From CALDUY01 sp046350255 (GTDB lineage Bacteria > Planctomycetota > Planctomycetia > Gemmatales > Gemmataceae), in contig JAXMAV010000005.1 in the NCBI GenBank assembly GCA_046350255.1, forward strand, positions 62,001 through 126,000: DNA of 64,000 bases. The letters run 5' to 3'. Shown piece by piece: positions 35,516 through 44,520 of this stretch. A model generated the notes under the pieces. That model saw nothing but the letters and a program-made list of their open reading frames with translations. It had not been told where the DNA came from and made no database searches. The position numbers and the translations under genes are program-made. Positions within the stretch are counted from its first letter, which is position 1, and every line of letters begins with the position of its first letter.

Positions 35516-36601
35516 TCACGCGCCGTCCTTCTTTTCCGGAGGAGGTGGAGGTGTGCCCTCCTTTTCCTCCTTGTTCGCTCCCAAGCCTTCTTTGGGAGCA
35601 ATCGGAGGCTCCTCCGTCTTCTTCTTGTCTTCCGCTCCAGCGGGAGGTGGCGGTGGGGTGGCGGAGGAGTCCTTCTTCTCCGGAGGAGCCGGCGGCGGCG
35701 CGGGCTTGTCCTTGTCCTCTTCCTTCTTCTCTGGCGGGGGCGTGGGCTTATCCTTGTCGTCGCTCTTCTTCTCTGGAGCCCCGGGCTTGTCCTTGTCGTC
35801 GCCTTTCTTTTCCGGCGGCGGAGGTGGGGGCGTTGGTTTGTCCTTGTCGTCGTTCTTTTTCTCGGGGGCCGGCGCTGGTTTATCCTTGTCCTCGTCCTTC
35901 TTTTCTGGTGGAGGAGACTTTTCCTTGTCGTCGTCCTTTTTCACCGGAGGAGGCGGCGTTTTCTCCTTGTCGTCGTCCTTTTTCACCGGAGGCGGTGGCG
36001 TCTTTTCCTTGTCGTCGGGCGGTGACTTTTCCTTTTCCTTGTCGTCGTCCTTCTTTTCCGGAGGCTGAGGCTTGGTTTTCTCGGGATCCTTTGGCGCCGG
36101 TTTTGGCTTGCCCTTGTCCTCTGGATCGAACTCACCTGGCTTAAGCTTGTCCCCATCTTCGGGGTCCTTCGGTTTAACCTTGTTCTTGTCGTCCATGTCT
36201 GGATCGCGAGGCTTGACTGCCTCTCGATTGCGAGCAGGGTTGATCTCTGACCGCACCTTGTCCAGTGCGGACCGCAACGTGAAGGCTCGTCGCCAAACCA
36301 CCGGATCCCGTTCGGCTGAGGCAATCGCCTTGGTGATGCCCGCTTGAAGCTCCGGGTATCGACCCAGAAGGGGCTTCACAGTGAGGAGAGAACCTTCGTA
36401 TATGCGGTAGCAGGCTGCCGCATCGCCTGCGTTGTAGAGGTCGGCACCTCGGTTGATCACCTCGCGCAGCATGGGGAACAGCGCCTCTTCAACCGACCCC
36501 GCCGAGTCGGGTTTCGGAGCGGTCCCCGGCGGCTGGGCCAGGAGCATGGCTCCCAGCATCAGCGGAAGTAGAAAAGCAGAATGTCGTGCCGCGCGAGCCA
36601 T
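35516..36601 (-). CDS. Exported Lys/Asp/Pro-rich repeat protein
   Basis: The 361-aa product has a signal peptide (FLLPLMLGAMLLAQPPG) and a short folded helical region, about residues 35-125 (LREVINRGADLYNAGDAAACYRIYEG..). A tail of more than 200 residues follows, built from imperfect units such as KKDDDKEKTPPPPV and EKKSDDKDKPTPPP. The helical part resembles a conserved planctomycete motif, but I cannot name it. The tail is a low-complexity, highly charged linker. A role at the cell surface or as a spacer is plausible. Its start at 36601 diverges from the winged-helix gene across 168 bp. Confidence 0.8.
   Translation of the reverse strand: MARAARHSAFLLPLMLGAMLLAQPPGTAPKPDSAGSVEEALFPMLREVINRGADLYNAGDAAACYRIYEGSLLTVKPLLGRYPELQAGITKAIASAERDPVVWRRAFTLRSALDKVRSEINPARNREAVKPRDPDMDDKNKVKPKDPEDGDKLKPGEFDPEDKGKPKPAPKDPEKTKPQPPEKKDDDKEKEKSPPDDKEKTPPPPVKKDDDKEKTPPPPVKKDDDKEKSPPPEKKDEDKDKPAPAPEKKNDDKDKPTPPPPPPEKKGDDKDKPGAPEKKSDDKDKPTPPPEKKEEDKDKPAPPPAPPEKKDSSATPPPPPAGAEDKKKTEEPPIAPKEGLGANKEEKEGTPPPPPEKKDGA
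35700..36100 (-). repeat. Tandem K/E/D-P codon repeats inside the repeat-protein gene
   Basis: Degenerate tandem units of about 36-45 bp encode DDDKEK or DDKDK followed by PPP. Two neighbouring copies (about 35930-36010) are nearly identical at DNA level, which suggests expansion by slippage or unequal recombination. Confidence 0.7.
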
Positions 36602-36769
36602 GGGACCACCTCAAGCCTGGGGGCCGTCCATACCCGAAGGACGGAAAACCGCGACGATCTTACCGGAGGAGCGATTCCACCGGTAGAGCTATTTCCTGGC
36701 CTTGCGAAGCGCTCGCGGCTGCGGATAGAGTGCTTCAAACTTTGCGACCTCAGACCCAAGGAGGGGGAC

Positions 36770-37501
36770 GTGGCGGATAGAAGCAGTGCTCTGGTGATCA
36801 GCGCACTAACCCGTGCGGCAGCGGATCCACTGGGGGTGCCCTTGCACGGTAGCAAGTCGATGCCCGGCCTCTTTCCGAGCACGGGGGTGGGGAAACAGGC
36901 AGCCCAGCGCTGTTGCGAGGAGGGGCTGCTCGCAGCCGTCGAGACCAGCATGGCGACCGGCCGCTGCGCCATCACCGAAAAGGGAATGGCCTACCTCTAC
37001 GGCCAGGTCAGCAGTCGGCCCGTGCTGGAAGACTGTCTCCGCATACTCGAGGAACGCGAAGCTCACCTGACCCAGCTGGTGCAGATGGTGAAGCAGATGC
37101 AGGCAGGCTGCGAATCGCTGCGCAGCGTCATCGCTGGGGTGGTGACCCGGATGACATCGCCCGGGGGTGATCTCAAATCCCTCCTCGCGACATTCCACAA
37201 CGACAAATCTACCGAGGATTGCACCGATCCAGCGCCCGCCCTGGTGCAAGTGCTGACGCGATGGGCCCAGGGCTCGGCCCAGGATGATTGTCCATTGCCA
37301 CAGCTCTATCGCCAGGCGGGCCTTGATTCTGGCTCACTCGGCCGCTTCCACGACGCACTGCGAAAACTCCTGGAGACCGGCACCATCTACCTGCACCCCT
37401 GGACGGGCCCGCTCTACGCCATCCCCGAACCGCCGTTCGCGCTGCTCGTGGGACACGAAATTGCCTATTACGCCAGCCTGCGAAGGAAGGATGAGGGATG
37501 A
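36770..37501 (+). CDS. Winged-helix / coiled-coil protein, partner of the AAA ATPase
   Basis: The 243-aa protein was not matched to any family I know. Residues 1-65 look like a winged-helix DNA-binding domain (ALVISALTRAAADPLG, then KQAAQRCCEEGLL and a wing around RCAITEKGMAYLYG). Residues 75-120 form a coiled coil (LRILEEREAHLTQLVQMVKQM). The C-terminal third has a second helical domain (CPLPQLYRQAGLDSGSLGRFHDALRKL). I chose the GTG at 36770, with AAGGAGG seven bases upstream, over the longer frame from 36581, which runs back over the start of the divergent gene. The ATPase gene begins 56 bp downstream. A DNA-binding adaptor for that ATPase is my inference. Confidence 0.7.
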   Translation: MADRSSALVISALTRAAADPLGVPLHGSKSMPGLFPSTGVGKQAAQRCCEEGLLAAVETSMATGRCAITEKGMAYLYGQVSSRPVLEDCLRILEEREAHLTQLVQMVKQMQAGCESLRSVIAGVVTRMTSPGGDLKSLLATFHNDKSTEDCTDPAPALVQVLTRWAQGSAQDDCPLPQLYRQAGLDSGSLGRFHDALRKLLETGTIYLHPWTGPLYAIPEPPFALLVGHEIAYYASLRRKDEG

Positions 37502-37557
37502 ACCCGAGGGTTCTTCTCCGGAATCTGACCCTTCCTCCTTTTCCTCCGAGGTGACTC

Positions 37558-39702
37558 ATGTCCACGACCCTGACCAACCGTCCCGTTGCAGAGCGCGCTC
37601 TCGAGGTCCTGCGCCGAGCGGGAAATCCCTTCCGCAACTACTTCGCTCGCAACCCGGACGACGAGGTCTGCGCCCGATATCACGTGCCGGAGTTGTATTT
37701 GTTGCAGCGCCAGCAACTCCTGGGTGTGGTCGATCTTTACCGCTACGCTCCCACGACGCATTCCGAGGTGATCCCAGTCCTGGGCAACAAGGGAGCGGGC
37801 AAGACGCACCTGCTTTACTCAATTAAGCACGGCGGCGAAGGAGCGTGGCAGCTGCTGGTCACCCCCGGGGTCTACCAGAAGGACACCGAGTTTCTCGAGT
37901 ATCTGCTCTTTCAGCTGATCGACACCGTGCTGGGTGGAGGCCGACAGAAGAACACCCGGCCGATCGAGTACATCGGCGAGCAGTTAGTGCGCAGCCTGTT
38001 TGCCTCGGCGCTAACAGCGCTCACTCCGGCCCAGAGGCTCGAGGTGTTCCCCGCACCAGGTCTGGGAGGCTGGGCTCGCAAACTGGGCCTGGGTACTTCG
38101 CAGGCGCTGGAGCGCGTCCAGTGGCTCATCGACAGTCTGAAGAAGCCGGTCGCCGTGCCATTTCAGGCCGGTGCCATTCGCAAGGCCTGCGACGAGGCGA
38201 ACCTGGACCATGCCCGGGCGCTCGAGTTGATCGGCCAGTACATCGATCAGACTGAGGCTCGGAACACTGCCGGGTTGATGCGTCGTCACATTCTCGAAGG
38301 GTTTGCCCGGGCCATGCTCCTGGGAGATGAGGCTGACCTGGCCACCTTCCTCACCTATGGATTTGCAGAGCTGGATTTCCAGGTGCGTCCCAGCCGCCAG
38401 GAACTGGTGCTCGCACTCTTCAAGGCGCTGATGGGGGTGCTCCAGGGGCTGCGCATCCCGGTTGTCATCGCGTTCGATCAGCTCGAAGATCTGCTGCTGG
38501 CCCGGCGCAATGATGATGCTCATCGCACGGCAGAGTCGTTTTTCGCGGGTATCGTCCAGGCTATGCATCAGCTCGATGGCATCGCCTTTCTCATTTTCGC
38601 CGAGCGCGGACTGTGGAACCGCTTTGTTCCCTCGCTGGATGGCTATATTCAGGATCGGCTGAATAACCCGATCCACCTGCCGGAACATGGGACCTTGCAG
38701 GCTTTGCGGCTGGAAGCTCCTCCGCCGGACCTCGTTCGCAGCGTCGTGGAGGCCCGATTGCGGCCCGCCCTGGAGCAGCTGCCCGACCCGGGCGATCTGC
38801 CACCCTATTTCCCCTTCCATGCCGAGCAGATCGATCGTGTGGCCCGGACGGAACCTACTCTGCGCGACATGCTGCAACAGTTCCGCCATCAGTTTGATGC
38901 CGTCGTGTACCGCATGAACGAGCAACTGGCCGAGCCCGTGGGAGAGATACCTCAGGTGGCCGCCCCGGTGGTACGGTTGCCCCAACCCGAGGTGATGCCC
39001 CCAGCCGTCAAATCGGTGGTGGTCGTGGAATCCCCAGTGGAACCTCCCGTCGAGGATGTCCGTTCACCCGCCGTCGCGGCCCGACCGATCGAAACGATCT
39101 GGGAGCAGGAAGTTCGCTCGGCACGGCGCAAGATCGAACCGGAAGGTTCATTGACTGGAGCCACCCGGGAACTGCAGGCGGGGCTTGGCACCTTTCTCCG
39201 TATCTGTCACGAACATGGCGTGAAGGTGGGACCCTGGCGCCTGCAACACGTCGTCCCCGAGTTGACCTTCGGCGACCATCCGACCTATGGCGTGCTAACC
39301 ATCGCGCACTGGGTGTGCAAGGGAGGCCAACCATGGAAGGTGGGCATTGGCCTCTTCCTGGGACGTGGCCCGGCCAAGCCCAAAGACCTGGCCACCAAGT
39401 TGTCCTCGCTCGAACTCGAACCGTCGGTCATCGACCATCTGATTCTACTTCGACCCGAGGACGACCTGGCGCTAACCGGCAAGAGCAAGACATGCTGGCA
39501 GGAGGCCGAGCGCAACGGCCGTCACGCCCGGCTGGAGCCGGTCGCCCTCGATGCGTTCTCCGTGCTATACGCATTTCCCCGGGTGATCACATCGCTGGCC
39601 GAGTCGCTCCCGGAAGGTCAGGCGCTGCCGAACCTTGCCAATCTCCTTCAGGAACGATGCGAAAAGCTTCTCGAACAGGTGTGTATGCCTGTCCAGGGAT
39701 AA
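37558..39702 (+). CDS. AAA-type P-loop ATPase with unknown C-terminal domain
   Basis: The 714-aa protein has Walker A GNKGAGKTHLL at 76-86 and Walker B VVIAFDQLEDLL at 302-313, with a long helical insertion between them (residues 150-290). A Pro/Val-rich linker lies at about 465-505. The C-terminal 190 residues form an alpha/beta domain (VLTIAHWVCKGG, KVGIGLFLGRG, DHLILLRPEDD) that I cannot assign. The overall plan, ATPase core plus a separate effector-like domain, resembles Orc/Cdc6-like and other NTPases seen in defence or replication contexts, but no known family fits by eye. It is paired with the winged-helix gene. Followed by a terminator-like hairpin. Confidence 0.75.
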   Translation: MSTTLTNRPVAERALEVLRRAGNPFRNYFARNPDDEVCARYHVPELYLLQRQQLLGVVDLYRYAPTTHSEVIPVLGNKGAGKTHLLYSIKHGGEGAWQLLVTPGVYQKDTEFLEYLLFQLIDTVLGGGRQKNTRPIEYIGEQLVRSLFASALTALTPAQRLEVFPAPGLGGWARKLGLGTSQALERVQWLIDSLKKPVAVPFQAGAIRKACDEANLDHARALELIGQYIDQTEARNTAGLMRRHILEGFARAMLLGDEADLATFLTYGFAELDFQVRPSRQELVLALFKALMGVLQGLRIPVVIAFDQLEDLLLARRNDDAHRTAESFFAGIVQAMHQLDGIAFLIFAERGLWNRFVPSLDGYIQDRLNNPIHLPEHGTLQALRLEAPPPDLVRSVVEARLRPALEQLPDPGDLPPYFPFHAEQIDRVARTEPTLRDMLQQFRHQFDAVVYRMNEQLAEPVGEIPQVAAPVVRLPQPEVMPPAVKSVVVVESPVEPPVEDVRSPAVAARPIETIWEQEVRSARRKIEPEGSLTGATRELQAGLGTFLRICHEHGVKVGPWRLQHVVPELTFGDHPTYGVLTIAHWVCKGGQPWKVGIGLFLGRGPAKPKDLATKLSSLELEPSVIDHLILLRPEDDLALTGKSKTCWQEAERNGRHARLEPVALDAFSVLYAFPRVITSLAESLPEGQALPNLANLLQERCEKLLEQVCMPVQG

Positions 39703-39720
39703 TGTCATCCTGAGGTCTCA

Positions 39721-39772
39721 AACGACCGGGCAATCCAGAGCGCGAGTGAGGCTCCTGGGTCGCCCGGTCGTT
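39721..39772. terminator. Hairpin after the AAA ATPase gene
   Basis: AACGACCGGGC and its exact complement enclose a 30-base loop that itself has GAGC/GCTC arms. It begins 18 bp after the ATPase stop, ahead of the sensor kinase gene, and so separates the two units. Confidence 0.65.
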
Positions 39773-39854
39773 CACTTTCCACAAGAGACTGTTCGATCGC
39801 CCCCGGGTTTGTCTGCTATGATTGGCCAGATGTTCAGATTCTTGGGAGAAATAG

Positions 39855-41858
39855 ATGGCCAAACCATGGGCCCGGCACATTCTTGCCGGCCTGGGAGGAG
39901 CGGGAGTAGCCACAGCCGTGGTGGCTGGCTACCAGGCTCTGTCGCTCTGGCTCCCTCCCGAGGTCGACTCCTGGTTGCCCCTGGTTCTGGCTGGGGTGCT
40001 GAGCGGTCTTGGCACCTTTGTGCTTCTGATGATGGTGCATCGGACCTGGACCAGTCGCCTGGCCGTGGCTCAGCAGGTTGCCCATTCTCTGCTATTCAAT
40101 CCTTCTTCGAGCAAGACCACGGAGGCGCAGCAGGCTCTTGCTGATGCCAACCTGACAGGCCTGTGCCAGGAGTTTGAAACTATTTCGGCCGCCTATCGCC
40201 AGGCGCTGGCCGAGGTGGTCGAGCTTCGGATGCAGCTGGAGCATCTGGAGGATCATCGCAGCCACCATGCTCGGGTGAACGCCTCGCGAATCTCGGAAAG
40301 CCTGGCAACGCATTTTGTTGTAGGAAGCTCTCGGCATCGCCTTGTGGCCCGAATCGCTCCGAATCTGAATGTCATCTCCATCACCCATCCCCTGACACGC
40401 CTGCTGGGGCGGCGCGTGCAGGATCCGCTGGCCTGGTCGTTTCTCGAAGTAGTACATCCGATGGATGCCCTTGCCTTTGGCAGCGCAGTGCGTGAAGCCC
40501 TGCGCGATGGGGAATCACATAACAGTACCGTCCGCCTCCTCGGACCGCACACCGACGACGGCCAGGAACGCTTCATGCAGCTGGACGTGCTGACCGCCTA
40601 CGACGATCAGAGCAAGCCGCTGCATCTCCGCTGTCATTTTCAGGACGTCACAGCCCGGGTGCTCGCTGAGCGCGAGAAGACGCTGGCGAACGAGCAGCTG
40701 CTCAAGATCAACCAGGATCTGGAACGACTGAAGGAAAGCTACCGCGATCTGTACCACTTCGCGCCAGTCATCTACTTCAGTCTCGACGCGGCCGGCAACT
40801 TCGTCGCTTTCAACGAGACCATGCTGCGCACGCTGGGCTACCCTCGCGAGTTGCTTCTGGGCAGGTCTTACAGTCAGCTGCTAACTCCCCGGGGCAAGCA
40901 GGCCTTTGCTGCCAACCCTACCTCGATGCAGGAGGTGGGAGACCAGGAAACACAGTGGCTCAAGCAGGATGGCAGCGTAATCGATGTCTGGATCGGCACC
41001 ACGGTCATTCTCGACGCCAATGGACAGTTCCTGCGTTCGAGAAGCGCTGCTCGTGATATCACCGAAACCAAGCGCCTCAGCAAGGCGCTCCAGGTACAGG
41101 CCTTGGAGCTAAGCCGAGCCAACGAGCAGCTGCGACGAATCAACCAGGAACTCGAGGAGTTCACCTACGTTGTCTCCCATGACCTCAAGGAGCCGCTGCG
41201 CACCCTGGAGGCGTTTAGCTCGTTCCTTGCAGCCGACTACGAGCACGTGCTCACCGGAGAAGGGCAGGAGTACATTGCCCACCTCAAGCAGGCCAGCCGA
41301 CGTCTTGGTTGTCTAATTGATGACCTGCTCACCCTAAGCCGGACCGGTCGCGTCATCCACACACCTCGTCCGTTTTCCTGGAAGGTCACCATCGACACGG
41401 TGCTGGGCGACTTGCAGGATCTGCGCCAGCGAAAAAACGCCAACATCCGCGTTGTGGACCCGTTGCCTCCCGCCGTGGGTGATGCGGAGCGCATCAGCCA
41501 ACTACTGGCCAACCTCATCACCAACGCCCTTCGCTACAACAAGCACCCGGAGCCAACGGTGGTGATCGGCTCGCGGACAGCCGAAGCAACCCGTGCGCGC
41601 GACCAGGTAATCATCTACGTGCAGGACAATGGAATCGGCATCGCTCCCGAACACCACGAGCAAATCTTCGGCATCTTTCGCCGACTGCACCATCGCGACG
41701 AGATCGAGGGAACGGGAGCTGGTCTGGCCATCTGCAAGCGCATCGTGGAAGCGCATGGAGGCAAAATCTGGGTCGAATCTGCGCTGGGCCAGGGAGCCAC
41801 GTTCCTGTTTACTCTGCCTGCCGATACCCATCATCCTCCGCCCAACAGCGTTTCCTAA
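39855..41858 (+). CDS. PAS-domain sensor histidine kinase
   Basis: The 667-aa kinase has two N-terminal membrane helices (about 10-30 and 42-60) and a coiled coil. A first PAS-like domain (about 175-275) is followed by a clear PAS/PAC at about 300-415 (FAPVIYFSLDAAGNFVAFNETMLRTLGY). The transmitter has H-box VSHDLKEPLRTLEAF, N box NLITNALRYN, G1 VQDNGIGIAPE and G2 GTGAGLAIC. The DLKEPLRT form is typical of phytochrome-like and PAS kinases that act with single-domain regulators. Two response regulators follow. The start is the ATG at 39855, after GGGAG. A TATGAT at 39817-39822 is a candidate -10 box. Confidence 0.92.
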   Translation: MAKPWARHILAGLGGAGVATAVVAGYQALSLWLPPEVDSWLPLVLAGVLSGLGTFVLLMMVHRTWTSRLAVAQQVAHSLLFNPSSSKTTEAQQALADANLTGLCQEFETISAAYRQALAEVVELRMQLEHLEDHRSHHARVNASRISESLATHFVVGSSRHRLVARIAPNLNVISITHPLTRLLGRRVQDPLAWSFLEVVHPMDALAFGSAVREALRDGESHNSTVRLLGPHTDDGQERFMQLDVLTAYDDQSKPLHLRCHFQDVTARVLAEREKTLANEQLLKINQDLERLKESYRDLYHFAPVIYFSLDAAGNFVAFNETMLRTLGYPRELLLGRSYSQLLTPRGKQAFAANPTSMQEVGDQETQWLKQDGSVIDVWIGTTVILDANGQFLRSRSAARDITETKRLSKALQVQALELSRANEQLRRINQELEEFTYVVSHDLKEPLRTLEAFSSFLAADYEHVLTGEGQEYIAHLKQASRRLGCLIDDLLTLSRTGRVIHTPRPFSWKVTIDTVLGDLQDLRQRKNANIRVVDPLPPAVGDAERISQLLANLITNALRYNKHPEPTVVIGSRTAEATRARDQVIIYVQDNGIGIAPEHHEQIFGIFRRLHHRDEIEGTGAGLAICKRIVEAHGGKIWVESALGQGATFLFTLPADTHHPPPNSVS

Positions 41859-41879
41859 CCCAGAGGCACCCGGCTGGTC

Positions 41880-42527
41880 ATGTCTGCGCGGCTATGGCTC
41901 ATCGATGACGATCCCTCCATGGGTGTGATTGTTGGCCTCCTGGCCCGGCGAGCGGGACATGGATTGACGGTGTATCGCTCCATCGAGGAAGCCTGGACCG
42001 CGCTCATAAACCAGGACACGCCACCTTCATTGGTGCTTCTGGATGTCAATCTTACTGGCGGAAGCGGCCTGGAGTTTCTGCGTCGGCTGGCCCGGAACTG
42101 GCAAACACCCGTGCCGACTGCGCTATTTGTCTCCGCCGGCATGGTGCAGGACATCGCACGCGCCTGGCGCGAGGGGGCCGACTACTTCCTGGCAAAGGAA
42201 CTGGTGACCGACCGATCACAATGGACTTTGCGCCTCGAGGAGATTCTCCGACATATAGATGGCCACCAACCTACAAGAGGGTTAGAATATTCTTCGAACA
42301 ACAGAGCGACCTTGTCCGAATTGACTCATCAGGCCGAGCAGTTGACCCGATTCCGCGCGTTAGATCCTGAGCTTCGTAAGGCTGTCCTTTTTCGAGCCAC
42401 ACACTTCCTCGCCCAGTTGGATGGTGTCTCCGGGGACGATCCCGTACTATCTTGTGAGGCTGCCAGGACATGGTTCGGTCACGTCGTCGATCAACTTGAA
42501 GTCCGCCTTCAGGGCGTGTGCCACTAA
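41880..42527 (+). CDS. Response regulator with extra C-terminal helical domain
   Basis: The 215-aa protein has a CheY-like receiver domain. The acidic pair is IDDDPS at residue 8, the phosphoacceptor Asp lies in LVLLDVNLTGG, and the conserved Lys is in YFLAKELV. Residues 135-215 form a helical tail (LSELTHQAEQLTRFRALDPELRKAVLF) that is not a DNA-binding, GGDEF or phosphotransfer domain I recognise. It begins 21 bp after the kinase stop, so the kinase is the natural phosphodonor. A 111-bp gap separates it from the second regulator. Confidence 0.87.
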   Translation: MSARLWLIDDDPSMGVIVGLLARRAGHGLTVYRSIEEAWTALINQDTPPSLVLLDVNLTGGSGLEFLRRLARNWQTPVPTALFVSAGMVQDIARAWREGADYFLAKELVTDRSQWTLRLEEILRHIDGHQPTRGLEYSSNNRATLSELTHQAEQLTRFRALDPELRKAVLFRATHFLAQLDGVSGDDPVLSCEAARTWFGHVVDQLEVRLQGVCH

Positions 42528-42638
42528 CAGGCCTGTTGCATCGTTCGCGTCCACCTGCTCAGATCAGCAAGGGGACGGAAAGGATGCCAGGGTAGGGGGC
42601 AGGCGGATGGCGACTGGAGCAGTGAGCTGGGCGGAGAC

Positions 42639-43085
42639 ATGAAAGCGGATCACGCAATACTCTTGGTGGAAGATAATCCTGCGGATGTAAAGATCACCCA
42701 GCGCGCCATCAAGGAGAGCGGTCTACCATTCGACCTGATTGTGGTGCGCGATGGCCAGGAGGCGCTGGACTATCTCCATCAGCAGGGCAATCACGCGGAA
42801 TCGCACCCCTGGCGCATTCCCGCGCTGATTCTCCTGGACATCAACCTGCCCCGAATGAATGGTCGGCAGGTGCTTGAGCACATCCGCAACACGCCGACCC
42901 TGCGCGCGGTCCCCGTAGTGGTGCTGACCACCTCGAAGCGGGAGGAGGACATTCGCCAAATGTATTCCGCCGGCGCCAACACCTATATCGAGAAGCCGCA
43001 GGACTTTCAGCGATTCTTGCACGTGCTGCAGATGATCCATCACTACTGGATGGACATGGCGGTCCTGCCGCCGCAGCCTGAGTAA
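42639..43085 (+). CDS. Single-domain Rcp1-type response regulator
   Basis: The 148-aa protein is a stand-alone receiver of the Rcp1 class, found with phytochrome-like and PAS kinases. It shows VEDNPADVKITQRA at the start, LILLDINLPRMNG with the phosphoacceptor Asp, VVVLTTSKREEDI and the Lys in YIEKPQDFQRF. It lacks an output domain, so signalling passes through protein contacts. As the third gene after the kinase, it may receive phosphate from the kinase in competition with, or downstream of, the first regulator. Its stop lies 12 bp before folC. Confidence 0.92.
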   Translation: MKADHAILLVEDNPADVKITQRAIKESGLPFDLIVVRDGQEALDYLHQQGNHAESHPWRIPALILLDINLPRMNGRQVLEHIRNTPTLRAVPVVVLTTSKREEDIRQMYSAGANTYIEKPQDFQRFLHVLQMIHHYWMDMAVLPPQPE

Positions 43086-43097
43086 CCGAACCCTGCC

Positions 43098-44471
43098 ATG
43101 AGTCACGCCAACTCCTTGACCTGGTGGTTCGCCCAGGCCAACTACGAACAACGAGTGCCCACCCCCGGCGATCTGAAGCTGGAACGGATGCGCCTGTTGC
43201 TCCGCCGGCTAGGTGAACCACATCGACGGCTTCGCATCCTCCACGTTGCAGGCAGCAAGGGCAAGGGTTCAACCTCGGCGCTACTGGCCACCATCCTCGA
43301 TCGCGGCGGCTACCGGGTGGGGCTGTTCACCTCGCCGCATCTTACCAGCCTGGAAGAACGCTACCAGGTCGGCGGCAAACCGATCACCCCGAACGAGTTG
43401 ACACTTCTTGCCGGAGAAATCCGCGAGGTGGTGCAGGCGTCTCCTCTCTTTGAGACCACTGCGCCGACCTTCTTCGAAATCGCCACCGCCATCGGATTTC
43501 TTCACTTCCTTCGTCGGCGCTGCGACTTGGTTGTGCTCGAAGTCGGGCTGGGAGGTCGGCTCGACTCTACCAATGTCTGCCGACCTCTGCTCGCCGTCAT
43601 CACAAGCATCAGCTACGACCACATGCACTTGCTGGGATCAACCCTGGCGCAGATCGCCTGGGAAAAGGCCGGTATCGTGAAGGCGGGTGTCCCCACCATC
43701 TCAGGCGCCACCCATCCCGAGGCTGGAGAAGTCATCGAGCGCGTTTGTGCTCAGCGCGGTAGCCGGTTGCTGCAGGTGGGGCGAGACATCCATTACCGCT
43801 ACACGCCTGGTCAGGTGCGCCCGGGAGCCTACCTACCTCCCCGTGTCGAGGTGGCAACACCTACCCGCACCTGGCCCAGTCTCGCTCTCAACCTGCTAGG
43901 AGATCACCAGGGAGCCAACGCAGCGCTGGCCCTCGCCAGCGTCGAGGAACTGCGCCGCCAGGGCCTGCATGTTTCCGACGAAGCGGTCAAGCGCGGACTG
44001 GCCGAAGTAGTCTGGCCAGCTCGTCTGGAGGTGGTGGCACAACGGCCCTTGGTGCTGGTGGATTGCGCCCACAATGTCGCCTCGATGGAGGCGCTGGTCC
44101 ACACCATGGAGGCCTCCTTCCCGGCCGGTCGGCGCTGGCTTGTCTTTGCCGGGTCCACCGACAAGGACATCCCGGGCATGTTTCAGGTGCTGACTCGTGC
44201 ATTTGATGGAGTGGTACTGACTCGATTCACGGCCAACTCTCGCAGCGTCCCACCCGAGCAACTCGCCGGCATCTGGTCGAACTTGAGCGAAAAGCCGTGC
44301 GAAGTCAGCTCCACACCGCGCGAAGCCCTGGCGCGGGTGTTAGCCTCGGCAGGCCCCGACGATCTCGTCTGTATTACCGGGTCGGTGTTCCTGGCAGGCG
44401 AGGTGCGACCGTTGTTGCTGGGGACCGGAGGCGGCACGTTTTCCCTGGCGAATCTCCTCTCTCCGCGGTAG
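43098..44471 (+). CDS. folC: Folylpolyglutamate synthase / dihydrofolate synthase
   Basis: The 457-aa protein joins glutamate to folates and may also make dihydrofolate from dihydropteroate. It has the Mur-ligase-type P-loop HVAGSKGKGSTSALLATIL near residue 51, FTSPHLTSLEERYQV, DLVVLEVGLGGRLDSTNV with the catalytic acidic patch, and the C-terminal domain motif VLVDCAHNVASMEAL. The length and motif order are typical of FolC. It follows the second response regulator after 12 bp, and the next gene starts 49 bp later. Confidence 0.94.
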   Translation: MSHANSLTWWFAQANYEQRVPTPGDLKLERMRLLLRRLGEPHRRLRILHVAGSKGKGSTSALLATILDRGGYRVGLFTSPHLTSLEERYQVGGKPITPNELTLLAGEIREVVQASPLFETTAPTFFEIATAIGFLHFLRRRCDLVVLEVGLGGRLDSTNVCRPLLAVITSISYDHMHLLGSTLAQIAWEKAGIVKAGVPTISGATHPEAGEVIERVCAQRGSRLLQVGRDIHYRYTPGQVRPGAYLPPRVEVATPTRTWPSLALNLLGDHQGANAALALASVEELRRQGLHVSDEAVKRGLAEVVWPARLEVVAQRPLVLVDCAHNVASMEALVHTMEASFPAGRRWLVFAGSTDKDIPGMFQVLTRAFDGVVLTRFTANSRSVPPEQLAGIWSNLSEKPCEVSSTPREALARVLASAGPDDLVCITGSVFLAGEVRPLLLGTGGGTFSLANLLSPR

Positions 44472-44520
44472 GCTATGGAGTTGAGAGATGGTGCACAGCC
44501 TGGGAGGCTCCGAGGCGATC

